DNA of 64,000 nt from Prosthecobacter debontii (GTDB lineage: Bacteria > Verrucomicrobiota > Verrucomicrobiia > Verrucomicrobiales > Verrucomicrobiaceae), in NCBI RefSeq assembly GCF_900167535.1, contig NZ_FUYE01000004.1:100699-164698 (forward strand), read 5' to 3'. The notes beneath the pieces were generated by a model. It was not told the origin of the DNA. It searched no databases and worked only from the letters and a program-made list of their open reading frames with translations. Below, piece by piece: positions 1-9,475 of the stretch (positions are counted from its first letter, which is position 1; the number at the start of each line of letters is the position of its first letter). Position numbers and translations under genes: made by a program.

Positions 1-192
1 ATCGGTGCTGGTTCCAGTGGGCACGTGCGCGGTGAAACGATTTGGCAAGTCAGTCTCCTTCTGCACAAAATCCCAAAAAGCTACCAAGCCTGACATCTCA
101 GTCACCGCGGCTACACGTTGAGAGGCGTTATCGTCACCCACGGTTAAACCCGGAAGGATCATAGCCAAAAATAGAGGTGGGAGAAATTTCAT
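1..192 (-). CDS. exported protein, N-terminal fragment (cut by window edge)
   Basis: The reading frame starts at the ATG at 192 and stays open to the left edge, giving 64 residues. It begins MKFLPPLFLAMILPGLTVG, a clear Sec signal peptide: one basic residue, then a hydrophobic core. The start of the mature part contains the stretch GLVAFWDFVQKE, with a short hydrophobic/aromatic strand. The FWDF wording recalls exported LamG-like proteins of Verrucomicrobia and Planctomycetes, but the fragment is too short for a family call. It lies on the same strand as dabA, 251 bases downstream of the dabA stop, and is probably a separate transcription unit. Confidence 0.6.
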   Translation of the reverse strand, partial: MKFLPPLFLAMILPGLTVGDDNASQRVAAVTEMSGLVAFWDFVQKETDLPNRFTAHVPTGTSTD

Positions 193-386
193 GCGAGAGT
201 GGATGGAGCAAATCTGCGTGGCCATTTTCACATGGCTAGATCCAGAGATCAAGGCTCAGCCTCAGGGGGCATACGCCTGTCGATGTCGTCAAATATGATC
301 TCGTGATGCGTTTTTTGTTAGGCTAGGCCCTTGGCCCATGAAGCAACTCGTGGAGATGCTCAACATGGCAGTGGCATCAAGGCACA

Positions 387-419
387 GATCCTCTGACGGG
401 TCCAACCAGCCAGAGGATC
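387..419 (-). terminator. inverted repeat downstream of dabA
   Basis: Perfect 9-bp arms GATCCTCTG / CAGAGGATC are separated by 15 bases. The structure begins 24 bases past the dabA stop codon in the direction of transcription. There is no clear T-run after it, so it could be a factor-assisted terminator or an mRNA 3'-end stabiliser. Confidence 0.45.
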
Positions 420-443
420 GCATGCGATGTTCGCCGCTTTGTC

Positions 444-2942
444 TTAGGATGCCGTCAGTTCCCAAGCTTGGTTCCGGTATTGGTAGATGGCCCTGCCGCT
501 GTCTTCGAGGACAAAGAGATACAGCCATTCATGTTCGACCAGGTGCCGAACATGGTCATGCTTTTGCAGAACCGCAAAGACGTCACTGCGGGCAGCTTCA
601 ATGATAACGCTCAACCGGAGAGGTTCATGGACCCAATCGTGGCCATTATGCACGCTTTGTAGGGGCAATCCCGTCTGGAGGTCGCCTCCGTTTCCTTGCT
701 GCACACCGAATGTTCCCACCACATTGTGAGTCACCTTGTTGCCACTGCCCCAGATCCGGTTGTTCACGGTGCTAGCGTAGTATTGGAGATTGATCCAGTT
801 GGCGACCACCATGGGAGCCGTCATGATGAGCTCAAGTGTGCTTTTCTGAGGATCGGCATCGGGTGAGTAATCGTGGAGGAAGACTCTTCCTTTGAGGTTC
901 AGACGTTGAGTTCTTTCCCTCGGTGCCGCGATGAAGGCTGCGTTGCCTGCTAAGCCCCATTCAGGCCGGACCTGAGACCAATCTTGACTCCGATTGACGA
1001 TCAGCCTCTTGAGCAAGTCAGCTTCCTCGTGGCCCAGACCCAGGCTGTTGGCGCGGTCTTCCCGGCACCTCTGGCTTGCCGTATCTAACCATAGTTCCGT
1101 CTGCAAGAGGTAGGTCTGATGACTCCGTGGCACTTCCATTTTATCAAAGAGGGTGATCACGTCAGTGGTGGTGTTGTGGATGGCTGCCATGAAGTGCACA
1201 TCATCCGGGATGTGAATGCCATGTTCCCTCAATCCGTGTCTGACGGGAGCATGATTCAAGATCGCGGCTGCCAACCGCGCATTCGCATCCCCCGCATGGC
1301 CTCCGCACGCACCACAATTCAGACCTGCGGCGTAAGGATTGTTCGTGGTATGGCTGCCGTGACCACAGATCAAAACGAGTGGGGCAAAATTCGAGGTCAA
1401 CCCCATGTTTTTCAGCGCATCATAGGCGAGCTGGATTTGATCATTCAAGGTGATGCCGGTTTGATTGCCTTTGTCTTGCTTGGAAGGCTCTGCTTCGAGC
1501 AAATTTGGCAGTAAGGTCATCTTGCAGGCGCAGGAACCGGGTTCCTCCTGCTTCATTGCGACGGCCGGGAACGTGTGCTTGGCCATTTGCCAGGCATATC
1601 CAAGGCCGACGCTTTCAACGAAGCTGAAGCAACTGACGGCCGAGTTTTTGAAAGCGCTCCAGGCATGACCTAACCGACGATTTCGTTTCAGCCGGTGGAG
1701 TTCTTGCAGCTCCTGCTCAGGGGTGGCGTCTGGCAGGTACTCCCGGACTTTATACTTGGGGCTCAGAAGCACAGGCACCTGAGAGAGACCTTTTCGATGG
1801 CCCAGAGGGACGTGTTCAATGGGCATGCCAAAGAAGCCGGCAAAGCCGAGCGTCTGAATTTCCTCCGAGACAGACTCCAGAGATCTCCGCATGACCTCAG
1901 ACCGCACATCGATGCAAAAGACGGCCTGGAGGGCAGGGCGGACCACCGTGGACTCGGTCTTGAGATTTGCCGATTCCACCAAGTCTGCACACAATGTCCG
2001 CTGAAAACCGATCTCCATCGCTTTCTGCCACATTAGGAGCGGCTTGAGATCTGCATGGGTGCCAGCGTCAGCGAAAGCGTTGAGTTGTGATTGGAAGTCG
2101 TTCTTTAGCGATTCTCCTCCTTGTTTGAGACAGGCACTTTCAAATACCAGCAGAATGGTCAGAAGATCCACTAGCGACTCCTCATGATGGCCATTCCTTG
2201 TTCGCTCCCGAACCAGGTATTGCACATAGCTGCTCCAACCCGGAAGCGTCATCAGCAGGCGATGAAAGTAGTCGCAGAGGCATGCTTCAGGGACATCTAG
2301 GTCGTCAATCAACTCCGCGAGGGCATCGGCGCTGGTCACTGGGAGGGCAGCCACCATCTGCCGGAACGCTGTCAAGCCCAGTAACTCAGGATTGGCATCG
2401 ATTGAGGCAGCTTGCTTCCAGGCCAGGTAGAGAGGCTGCTTTTGCCACGGCATTCTCCAGGAGGACTGGCCATGATCGAAATAGGACGCACACCATTTGG
2501 ACACCTCTTCCACCACAGTCAGTCGCCAGGGAGTCGTGCTCTGTTGGCTGGCGAGATCCATGACAGAGTGAAGAAACGTCGTGTCCGCTGGTGACGGACG
2601 ATTGACTGCCTCAATCAATTTCCGGACCTCGTTCATGACCTGCATTTTCGTCCAGTCAGGCTGGCTTTGCTGAACCGCACTGGCGAGATCCTGCACCGTG
2701 ATCCGACCATCGGCATGCTGTTTGGCATAGTGGTCTGCAGTCATTAGCATGGAACTGTGAGTGACTTTAGAAATGAGATATGCCACCTCTTCAAAGGGCC
2801 GATCAACCAGTCCGACAAATGGATTGACTGCGACGAAACTTTGGAGAGGCCACAGGGGCGGAATCCGCAGGCAGGCTTGTTTGGCCTGGTGCAAAGCGGC
2901 TTCATGTGAGGTGGATGGGGAGTCGAGAGAAGCGATGTACAT
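444..2942 (-). CDS. dabA: DabA-type inorganic carbon uptake protein (DUF2309)
   Basis: The product is 832 aa. DabA is the beta-carbonic-anhydrase-like subunit of the DAB complex, which together with the membrane subunit DabB accumulates bicarbonate inside the cell by an energy-coupled one-way CO2 hydration. Zinc-site residues are visible: C343 and D345 in FCIDVRSE, H528 in CGHGSH and C543 in NCGACGG. They match the C-x-D...H...C arrangement described for Halothiobacillus DabA, with the same 15-residue H-to-C spacing. The start chosen is the ATG at 2942 (MYIASLDS), 44 bases after the dabB stop. The frame is open further upstream to 3308, but only by running over dabB codons. The gene is co-oriented with dabB and almost certainly co-transcribed with it. 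Confidence 0.9.
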   Translation of the reverse strand: MYIASLDSPSTSHEAALHQAKQACLRIPPLWPLQSFVAVNPFVGLVDRPFEEVAYLISKVTHSSMLMTADHYAKQHADGRITVQDLASAVQQSQPDWTKMQVMNEVRKLIEAVNRPSPADTTFLHSVMDLASQQSTTPWRLTVVEEVSKWCASYFDHGQSSWRMPWQKQPLYLAWKQAASIDANPELLGLTAFRQMVAALPVTSADALAELIDDLDVPEACLCDYFHRLLMTLPGWSSYVQYLVRERTRNGHHEESLVDLLTILLVFESACLKQGGESLKNDFQSQLNAFADAGTHADLKPLLMWQKAMEIGFQRTLCADLVESANLKTESTVVRPALQAVFCIDVRSEVMRRSLESVSEEIQTLGFAGFFGMPIEHVPLGHRKGLSQVPVLLSPKYKVREYLPDATPEQELQELHRLKRNRRLGHAWSAFKNSAVSCFSFVESVGLGYAWQMAKHTFPAVAMKQEEPGSCACKMTLLPNLLEAEPSKQDKGNQTGITLNDQIQLAYDALKNMGLTSNFAPLVLICGHGSHTTNNPYAAGLNCGACGGHAGDANARLAAAILNHAPVRHGLREHGIHIPDDVHFMAAIHNTTTDVITLFDKMEVPRSHQTYLLQTELWLDTASQRCREDRANSLGLGHEEADLLKRLIVNRSQDWSQVRPEWGLAGNAAFIAAPRERTQRLNLKGRVFLHDYSPDADPQKSTLELIMTAPMVVANWINLQYYASTVNNRIWGSGNKVTHNVVGTFGVQQGNGGDLQTGLPLQSVHNGHDWVHEPLRLSVIIEAARSDVFAVLQKHDHVRHLVEHEWLYLFVLEDSGRAIYQYRNQAWELTAS

Positions 2943-2986
2943 ATGAAGTGGTGAATTTGGAATGTGATTGAAAAAGTCGGACGGAG

Positions 2987-4561
2987 TCAGAGGCCGAGTT
3001 TCTGCGTGAAGCGGTTCAGGTAGGTGCCAAAATAGAAGCCATTGGCGGCGTGCACATAGAGTCTCGAAAACCGAGGATGAGTACCCCAGGCCGGTAGCTG
3101 GGCTTGGAACACCAGGACTGCCAGGAAGAGCAGCATCACTAGGCTCATCAGGATGAAGTCCAAGGCTGTTCTCTCTGGATGATACAACGGCAGGGCTGAC
3201 TGAAGAACGGAGCTGAACGCGGCGTGCAGAGTGAAGCAGGTTACTGCAGTCAGACCTGCAATCGCCAGCCCCCAGGTGAGTAACCGCCGTCTCATGGAGC
3301 TGCTCCATAGGGTCCAGAGCAGATGTGCCAGGGCCATTACAAACACGGCTGCCAGCAGGAGTTCACCGGGTGACGCCATCACATGATCGACAAGCAGAAG
3401 ACACGTACCACAGCCGATCATGAGAGCAGCCAGGAGAGCGCCGATGAGGATTTTCGGATGAGCGGCAGGGCGGCTCGTAGGCACCCAGGAGACAGTGGCC
3501 TGTCTCACACTGCTTCCGCTGCTGAGGAAGGCATAGGCCTTGTAGAGCGAGTGAGCGACCACGTGCAACATGGCCAGTGCGAAGGCTCCGAGGCCACACT
3601 GGAGCATCATGAAGCCCATCTGAGAGACGGTGGACCAGGCCAGAGATTTCTTCACGCTGGACTGGGTCATCATGATCACAGATGCGAACAAGGCCGTGAA
3701 GGCTCCGATGAAGGCCAGGGTGTTCAAGGCACCGGGCACCTGGACCAACAAGGGGCTCATCCGCAGGATCAGGTATCCGCCTGCGTTGATGATCCCAGCG
3801 TGCATGAGAGCTGATACTGGGGTTGGCGTCTCTAGCGTATCAGGCAGCCAGCTGTGGAAAGGAAACTGGGCCGATTTGATGATGGCTGCTGCGACCAGTA
3901 AGCCCGCAATCCAAGGCAATAGAGGCTGCTTTGCAGCCGCCGCTGGAGCCAAGATCACACTGAAGTCCAGGCTCTTGAACTGAAGCCACACCAGGAGCGC
4001 AGCGCTGATCAAGCATGCATCACCCAGACGGCTGATCAGAAATTTTTTCTTCGCCGCCTGCTTGGCACCGGGGCGATCCGGATAGAAGGTTAGAAGCTGG
4101 TGGAGGCATAGGCTGATGGCCATCCAAGAGACGATGAAGAGCAGAAGATTGCCGGAGATCACCAACAAAACGACCGAGCCTTGCGTGGCGCACAACCATT
4201 GGATAAATCGTTGCTGGCCGGGATCACCCTCCAGGTAGTTTAAAGAAAATCGGGTGACGATATAACCCAGGAAACCGACCAGGCCTAACATGATGCAGGA
4301 TAATGCATCGAGAAGAATGCTCAGTTGCCCCCAGCCCCAGTCCACCAAAACCCACTCCACCGGCCCAGCCATGGCCACGCTGAATCCGGCGAGAGCGGCT
4401 GCAATCAAAGTGAAAGTGGATAATGTGAGAGCACTGGCTTTAAATTTCCGGCGGTCTGCCAGAAAGCCGTGAAGTAGGGCCAATAGAATGACCCCGAGGG
4501 CGATAGCCAACTGTGGAGCATAGACAACTTGAGGGTGGAGTAGGGCAAGAAGGGAGTTCAT
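2987..4561 (-). CDS. dabB: DabB-type membrane subunit (NuoL/MrpA-like proton antiporter family)
   Basis: The product is a 524-aa polytopic membrane protein of the Proton_antipo_M family, the group containing NuoL, MrpA and DabB. The core signature is present around residues 235-275 (FPFHSWLPDTLETPTPVSAL, then MHAGIINAGGYL), and hydrophobic segments run almost end to end. It is shorter than NuoL (about 610 aa), and there are no nuo or mrp neighbours. The partner immediately downstream is dabA, so the role is the ion-translocating subunit of a DAB carbon-uptake complex rather than complex I. It starts at ATG 4561, divergent from a LysR regulator across a 105-base gap. Confidence 0.88.
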   Translation of the reverse strand: MNSLLALLHPQVVYAPQLAIALGVILLALLHGFLADRRKFKASALTLSTFTLIAAALAGFSVAMAGPVEWVLVDWGWGQLSILLDALSCIMLGLVGFLGYIVTRFSLNYLEGDPGQQRFIQWLCATQGSVVLLVISGNLLLFIVSWMAISLCLHQLLTFYPDRPGAKQAAKKKFLISRLGDACLISAALLVWLQFKSLDFSVILAPAAAAKQPLLPWIAGLLVAAAIIKSAQFPFHSWLPDTLETPTPVSALMHAGIINAGGYLILRMSPLLVQVPGALNTLAFIGAFTALFASVIMMTQSSVKKSLAWSTVSQMGFMMLQCGLGAFALAMLHVVAHSLYKAYAFLSSGSSVRQATVSWVPTSRPAAHPKILIGALLAALMIGCGTCLLLVDHVMASPGELLLAAVFVMALAHLLWTLWSSSMRRRLLTWGLAIAGLTAVTCFTLHAAFSSVLQSALPLYHPERTALDFILMSLVMLLFLAVLVFQAQLPAWGTHPRFSRLYVHAANGFYFGTYLNRFTQKLGL

Positions 4562-4606
4562 AAAGCGAGCTCAGACTCGGTGAGCGCGGCATTCATCACG
4601 GATTGG

Positions 4607-4621
4607 TTGGATTCACTCCAA
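4607..4621. promoter_or_regulatory. T-N11-A type palindrome, candidate LysR operator 1
   Basis: TTGGATTCACTCCAA has 5-bp arms TTGGA / TCCAA and fits the T-N11-A LysR-type box (T4608, A4620). It lies in the divergent intergenic region, 46 bases upstream of dabB, where an activator-bound site would be expected. The assignment is inferred from symmetry and position. Confidence 0.4.
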
Positions 4622-4639
4622 TTGATGTTATGATAAAAA

Positions 4640-4660
4640 TCGTTCACTTAAATCGAACGA
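4640..4660. promoter_or_regulatory. T-N11-A type palindrome, candidate LysR operator 2
   Basis: Perfect arms TCGTTC / GAACGA flank a 9-base AT-rich spacer. The inner T (4644) and A (4656) are separated by 11 bases, the LysR-type box spacing. The site ends 6 bases before the LysR start codon, a position suited to autorepression as well as to control of dabB. Confidence 0.45.
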
Positions 4661-4666
4661 AGAATC

Positions 4667-5557
4667 ATGGCTTTTTTAAACTACCACCATCTCAGATACT
4701 TCCGAGCCATCGCCTTGAGCAGCAGTCTAACTAAAGCTGCCAAACAGCTGGGATTGTCTCAATCGGCATTGAGTGTTCAGCTACGACATCTTGAAGAAAG
4801 TCTAGGCCAAGCATTGTTTGAGCGTCAGCATAAGGCCTTGGTCTTGACCGAGGCGGGTCGCATCGCCTTGCAGTATGCGGACACGATTTTTCAAAGTGGT
4901 GAAGAGTTGATGGACGTGCTTAAAAATCAGGCTTCACGCAGCCGATCCATCTTGCGCGTGGGTGCGGTGGCCAACTTGTCTCGTAATTTTCAGCTCCGTT
5001 TTTTACAGCCCGTCATCGGTAAAGATGATGTGGAGTTGATTATCCATTCTGGCACGTTGCGCGAGCTGCTCAGTCAGTTGCAGGCTCATACACTGGATGT
5101 TGTTTTGACCAACACCGCCATCCGTCGCGATACGGAAGTGGGATGGCACTGCCATCTATTGGATGAACAGCCGGTCAGCCTTGTCGGTCAGAAAAGACGT
5201 GGAAAACGTAGCTTCCAATTCCCTCACGATCTGAGGACGGTGCCTATCGTTCTTCCAAGTCTCGAGAGCAGTATTCGCTCCGCTTTTGATCTGCGCATGG
5301 ATCAATTGGGCATTCGGCCAATGATTGCCGCCGAAGTAGATGACATGGCAATGCTTCGCTTGATGGCGCGCGAATCACTCGGCGTGACATTGGTGCCCTC
5401 AGTCGTGGTCAAAGATGAACTGGAGAGGGGAGAGCTTGTCGAAAAATATCGTTTCTCAGACATCAAGGAGACCTTCTATGCTATCACCCCCAGTCGGCGT
5501 TTCCCGAACCCAATTCTTCGAATTTTGATGGCGTCACGTGGCCGGAGTGGGAAGTAG
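4667..5557 (+). CDS. LysR-family transcriptional regulator (NhaR-like)
   Basis: The product is 296 aa, the usual LysR length. Residues 4-62 form the winged HTH (YHHLRYFRAIALSSSLTKAA, then QSALSVQLRHLEESLGQALF). The remainder is the LysR effector-binding domain. The N-terminus (NYHHLRYF) and the motif FERQHKALVLTEAGRIALQYAD resemble NhaR-type regulators more than CbbR. It is divergent from dabB-dabA with a 105-base shared control region carrying two T-N11-A palindromes, so regulation of the carbon-uptake pair is the simplest reading. The effector (CO2/bicarbonate, Na+ or pH) cannot be told from sequence. Confidence 0.85.
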   Translation: MAFLNYHHLRYFRAIALSSSLTKAAKQLGLSQSALSVQLRHLEESLGQALFERQHKALVLTEAGRIALQYADTIFQSGEELMDVLKNQASRSRSILRVGAVANLSRNFQLRFLQPVIGKDDVELIIHSGTLRELLSQLQAHTLDVVLTNTAIRRDTEVGWHCHLLDEQPVSLVGQKRRGKRSFQFPHDLRTVPIVLPSLESSIRSAFDLRMDQLGIRPMIAAEVDDMAMLRLMARESLGVTLVPSVVVKDELERGELVEKYRFSDIKETFYAITPSRRFPNPILRILMASRGRSGK

Positions 5558-5607
5558 AGGGATATTTTTGGAAATAACCTCCCCATTTCTTTCCCAAACA
5601 AAGATCA

Positions 5608-5635
5608 TTGAGCTGTATTTCCGGTGCAATAATGG
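5608..5635 (+). promoter_or_regulatory. possible sigma70-like promoter for the DUF1552 operon
   Basis: TTGAGC (5608-5613) and TAATGG (5630-5635) are separated by 16 bases, about 60 bases upstream of the DUF1552 start and after the LysR stop. Both hexamers deviate from consensus, so this is only a candidate. Confidence 0.25.
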
Positions 5636-5693
5636 TGTGCCACGCCTCGTATCACTCCGCTGCTTCGAGTCTTGAGCCATTTTTCCCCCCCTT

Positions 5694-6965
5694 ATGAACC
5701 GCCGCCGCTTCATTCTTCGATCCATCGGTGCCTCTTTGGCGCTGCCGGGTATGCCGTCTCTCATGGCCAAGTCCGTGGGTGGAAACTCGGCGGTGCAAGC
5801 TGCCAAAGGAGCAGGAATGGGGGCCCGTCGTTTTGTGGCGATTGGGAATTTGCTGGGCTACCAGACCAAGCAGCTTTTCCCGACGACAACGGGGCGGCAG
5901 TATGAGAAGACGGCGCTGCTGGAGCCGGTCTGGGATATTCGTGAGAAGATGACCGTGCTGCGCGGTCTCGACCATGGGGTGAAAGGGGGGCATTTTGCGG
6001 TGCATTCCTTCCTGTCAGGCGTATTGAACTCGGAAGCGCAAAATCGCCCCGATGGCAATGTGACGATTGACCAATTTTTAGCCGACGAAGTAGGCTTCCA
6101 GACCCGTTTTCCTTCACTGACGGTGGGCTCTGAAGGGGGTATCCACGGCGGTTGCCAGATCGCCTGGACGAAGTCAGGCGTGCGTGTGCCCCCGGTGACG
6201 AACCCGGCCGAACTCTTTGAAAAGCTCTTCGTGAGTGATTCCAAGGAACGCCAAGCCCGGCGCCAGGAGGAAAACAAGGTTCAGGGCTCCATCCTGGATT
6301 CCGTTTTAGAGGAAGCTAACCGTCTCTCGCGGAAGGTGAATAAGGAGGACAAGGACAAGCTCGATGAATACCTGACCTCCGTCCGTGACGTGGAAAAGCG
6401 CCTGGAACTGCGTCAGCGCTGGACCAGCCTGCCCAAGCCTCACGCCCCGTTCGAGAAGCCTGCCAATCGCAACGCGGTAGAGGATCTGCCGCTGCTGTAT
6501 GAGATGATTGCATTGGCTCTGCAGACGGACAGCACTCGAATTGCCACCCTGGAGATTGGGGGCGATTTCATGCCGCAGCATCTGGGCATCAAGAAGGATT
6601 GGCACGGCCTCTCTCACCACGGAAACGATCCTGAATCGATTGCGAGCCTGATCACGCTGGAGCGCTATCAGATCGAGCATTTCGGCAAGTTCGTCGCACG
6701 TCTTTCGAAAATGAACGATGGCGAGAAAACGCTGTTGGACTCCACGACCGTCCTTTTTGGCAGTGGTATGGGCGATGGAAATTCTCACAAGAACTCCGAC
6801 CTCCCGATCCTCTTGGCCGGGGGCGGCTACAAGCATGGCGAATTCCGCGAGGTTCCCCGTGAAGGCATCAACAAGGTGCCGCTGTGCAACCTCTTCGTGG
6901 ACATCGCACAGCGTATGGGAGTTGAGGTTGATTCCTTTGGTAGCAGCACAGGCCGCTTTTCCTGA
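5694..6965 (+). CDS. DUF1552 family exported protein
   Basis: The product is 423 aa with a twin-arginine type N-terminus (MNRRRFILRSIGASLALP), so export in folded form is likely. The body matches the DUF1552 family of planctomycetes and verrucomicrobia: DGNVTIDQFLADEVG near residue 120 and LFGSGMGDGNSHKNSDLPIL near residue 355. The general fold recalls the DUF1501/sulfatase-like group, but no enzymatic activity is established. It is followed after 5 bases by a DUF1592-type cytochrome. This pairing is standard in PVC genomes and suggests a two-protein periplasmic complex. Confidence 0.88.
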   Translation: MNRRRFILRSIGASLALPGMPSLMAKSVGGNSAVQAAKGAGMGARRFVAIGNLLGYQTKQLFPTTTGRQYEKTALLEPVWDIREKMTVLRGLDHGVKGGHFAVHSFLSGVLNSEAQNRPDGNVTIDQFLADEVGFQTRFPSLTVGSEGGIHGGCQIAWTKSGVRVPPVTNPAELFEKLFVSDSKERQARRQEENKVQGSILDSVLEEANRLSRKVNKEDKDKLDEYLTSVRDVEKRLELRQRWTSLPKPHAPFEKPANRNAVEDLPLLYEMIALALQTDSTRIATLEIGGDFMPQHLGIKKDWHGLSHHGNDPESIASLITLERYQIEHFGKFVARLSKMNDGEKTLLDSTTVLFGSGMGDGNSHKNSDLPILLAGGGYKHGEFREVPREGINKVPLCNLFVDIAQRMGVEVDSFGSSTGRFS

Positions 6966-6970
6966 TTTCC

Positions 6971-9475
6971 ATGCCAATTTTTGATCATGCCCGCCTCGCT
7001 GTCGGTCTGTCAGCGATGGCTCTTACCACTGTGGCTTATGCTGAGGAGCCCGCATCCGCCCCGAAAGTGGTGCAGCAGTTTCTCGGCAAATACTGCCTGG
7101 AGTGCCATGATTCCGATGTCCAGAAAGGGGATCGAGAGTTCGAAAGCTTCGCTCTCCCTTTGAAATCGGTCGCTGATCTGATTTCTGCGAAGGATATCAT
7201 CGATCAGGTCACGCTGAAGGAAATGCCGCCGAAGAAGGCGGATCAGCCCAGTGATGAAGAGCGTCTCACTCTCTTGCGCGTGCTCAGGGAAGGGACGGTG
7301 GCAGCTCGCGGCAAGATTGAGAGTTCGGGCTCGCGCACGGTCATGCGTCGGCTGTCGAGCCGTGAGTATGAAAACACCCTCGCAGCTCTTTTTGGCCGAC
7401 GAGTGGATACGTTGGGCCTGACGGCAGATTTCCCTAAGGAAAAGACCAGCCGTCATATCGATACCATCGGCAAGTCTTTGGTCACCTCCGGCTTCCTTGT
7501 GGATCAGTATTTCCAGGCCGCCAACCGCCTCGTGGAGACTCGTCTTGGTAAGCCGGTGATGGAACCCAAAAACTGGCACTTCAATGGGCACTTCATTCAG
7601 TATGAAGAACTGAGTGGCTCACACAAGGCGGCCTTCAACTATCGTTATCTCAATCTCTACGAGCAACCCAACACCGATACTCGACAAGGAGGCTACGGCC
7701 ACATTGAGGACTTTTTGAAAGGGGTGCCTGAATCTGGTTTCTATGATCTCGAGGTGGAAGCGCAGGCTTTACACCGAAACACGCATTTCGATCATGCCAT
7801 TTTTGGTATCGATTTCTCTGAACCGTTCATCATCGGGGTAGTGCCTGGTGACATTACCAAGGGGCATATTCATTACCCGCAACCCATCGAGCCTTTGCTC
7901 GCTAGCAGTGTGGTGCCTGATGAAAAACCCACGGTGCTGAAGTTCCGAGTGTGGCTGGAAGCTGGCCAGACGCCCCGCTTCATTTTCCCAAATGGGCCTT
8001 ATGAATCACGAGCTTCGGTGGTCACGATCAACAAGCGCTACAAAGATGAGTTTAAAATCCCTCCAGGCACGTCGGGAGTGAGTCGCACGCATCTGCTTCG
8101 TGATGGGGATCTGCCGCATATTCGAATCAGTGATATCAAGATCCAGGGCCCCGTGAAAGAAGCTGGAGGCAGTGTGGAGGAGGTCGCGGTCTTCGGCCAA
8201 GGCGGCTTCAATCCTGAGCGTGCTCTCGATCAGCTTTACGCTTTTGCAGAAAAAGCTTACCGCCGCCCGCTAACCGACACGGATCGTGCGCCGATTCAGT
8301 CGTTCTACGACAAGCGTCTCGCAGAAAAAGCGACTCCTCGCCAAGCGGCCTTGGACGCATTGAAGCTCATCCTGTGTTCGCCGTCCTTTCTGTATCTCAG
8401 CGAGATTACCGATGATGATTCTGCCAAGGCGCTCAAGCCTTACGATCTTGCCACGCGTCTCTCCTATGCCTTATGGGCGGCTCCCCCAGATGCGGCTTTG
8501 CTCGCGACTGCTAAATCTGGCAAAATCACTGAACCTGCAGAATTAAAGAAACAGGTGCAGCGCATGATGGCGGATGAGCGGATAAGCGGCTTCATCCATG
8601 GATTCCTCGATAGTTGGTTAAACCTGCGGGATCTCGGCAGCATGCCACCTCCGCGGGAAACCAATCTCACGTATTATGCCGAGGATCTGCCAGCCTCCAT
8701 GAAACAAGAGGTGAGGCTCTTTTTCAGTGATCTCCTCAAGCGCAATGGCTCGGTAGAAAACTTTCTGGATTCAGACTATTCCTTTGTGGATAAGAAGCTG
8801 GCCAAACTTTACGAACTGCCCGAGCAAAAGACGCTGCGCCTTGCGGACGGTTTTCAAAAAGTGAGTCTGAAGGGGAATGCTCATCGTGGAGGATTACTTG
8901 GGATGTCGGGCGTGCTCACTGTGAGTGCCAATGGTGTCGAAACTTCGCCCGTGACTCGCGGCGCTTGGGTCAGTGAAAACATTCTGGGCATCCCGCCACC
9001 TCCGCCGCCGGATGTTGTGCCCGCCATTGATGCGGATGTCTCGGGTGCGACGACGATCCGTGAGCGCTTGGCCAAACATCGGGCCGATCCGACCTGCGCG
9101 GAGTGTCACCGCAAAATTGATCCTCTGGGCTTTAGTCTCGAGACCTTCGATCCAATCGGTCGTTGGCGCAGTAACTACGCTAAACCTAAAGGCGGGAAAG
9201 CCCCTGCACCGAAGGTGGACGCCTCAGGGGAATTTCCTTCCGGTGAGACTTATCAAGACTTTGCAGGCTTCAAAAAGATCATTCGTGAAACACGCGAAGA
9301 CCTCTTTACCCGCCATCTGATCCGGCAAGTGCTGACCTACGCCAGTGGACGCCATATGGAAGCCTCGGACGATTTTGAACTCGATGAAATCCACCAGGCG
9401 GTCAAAGCGGACAAGCGGGGGCTTCAGACTTTAATTGTGCGTTGCCTAACGAGTGAGATTTTCAGGTCACGATAA
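6971..9475 (+). CDS. PVC-type cytochrome with DUF1587/DUF1592/DUF1588/DUF1585 domains
   Basis: The product is 834 aa with a Sec signal peptide (LAVGLSAMALTTVAYA). A c-type haem motif is at C42-C45-H46 (YCLECHDSD), and a second CxxCH is near the C-terminus at C709-C712-H713 (CAECHRKIDPLGFSLETFDP, the DUF1588 hallmark). Domain order by recall is planctomycete cytochrome c, DUF1587, DUF1595/DUF1592, DUF1588, DUF1585 (RHLIRQVLTYASGRHME near residue 780). The role is probably periplasmic electron transfer tied to an oxidation reaction whose substrate is unknown. It is translated with DUF1552, 5 bases upstream. Confidence 0.87.
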   Translation: MPIFDHARLAVGLSAMALTTVAYAEEPASAPKVVQQFLGKYCLECHDSDVQKGDREFESFALPLKSVADLISAKDIIDQVTLKEMPPKKADQPSDEERLTLLRVLREGTVAARGKIESSGSRTVMRRLSSREYENTLAALFGRRVDTLGLTADFPKEKTSRHIDTIGKSLVTSGFLVDQYFQAANRLVETRLGKPVMEPKNWHFNGHFIQYEELSGSHKAAFNYRYLNLYEQPNTDTRQGGYGHIEDFLKGVPESGFYDLEVEAQALHRNTHFDHAIFGIDFSEPFIIGVVPGDITKGHIHYPQPIEPLLASSVVPDEKPTVLKFRVWLEAGQTPRFIFPNGPYESRASVVTINKRYKDEFKIPPGTSGVSRTHLLRDGDLPHIRISDIKIQGPVKEAGGSVEEVAVFGQGGFNPERALDQLYAFAEKAYRRPLTDTDRAPIQSFYDKRLAEKATPRQAALDALKLILCSPSFLYLSEITDDDSAKALKPYDLATRLSYALWAAPPDAALLATAKSGKITEPAELKKQVQRMMADERISGFIHGFLDSWLNLRDLGSMPPPRETNLTYYAEDLPASMKQEVRLFFSDLLKRNGSVENFLDSDYSFVDKKLAKLYELPEQKTLRLADGFQKVSLKGNAHRGGLLGMSGVLTVSANGVETSPVTRGAWVSENILGIPPPPPPDVVPAIDADVSGATTIRERLAKHRADPTCAECHRKIDPLGFSLETFDPIGRWRSNYAKPKGGKAPAPKVDASGEFPSGETYQDFAGFKKIIRETREDLFTRHLIRQVLTYASGRHMEASDDFELDEIHQAVKADKRGLQTLIVRCLTSEIFRSR

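Noticed and set aside
2943..3308. N-terminal extension of dabA to 954 aa
   Set aside because: It would overlap dabB by more than 300 bases, and the extra residues are low-complexity antisense-like sequence. The ATG at 2942 gives the normal DabA start.
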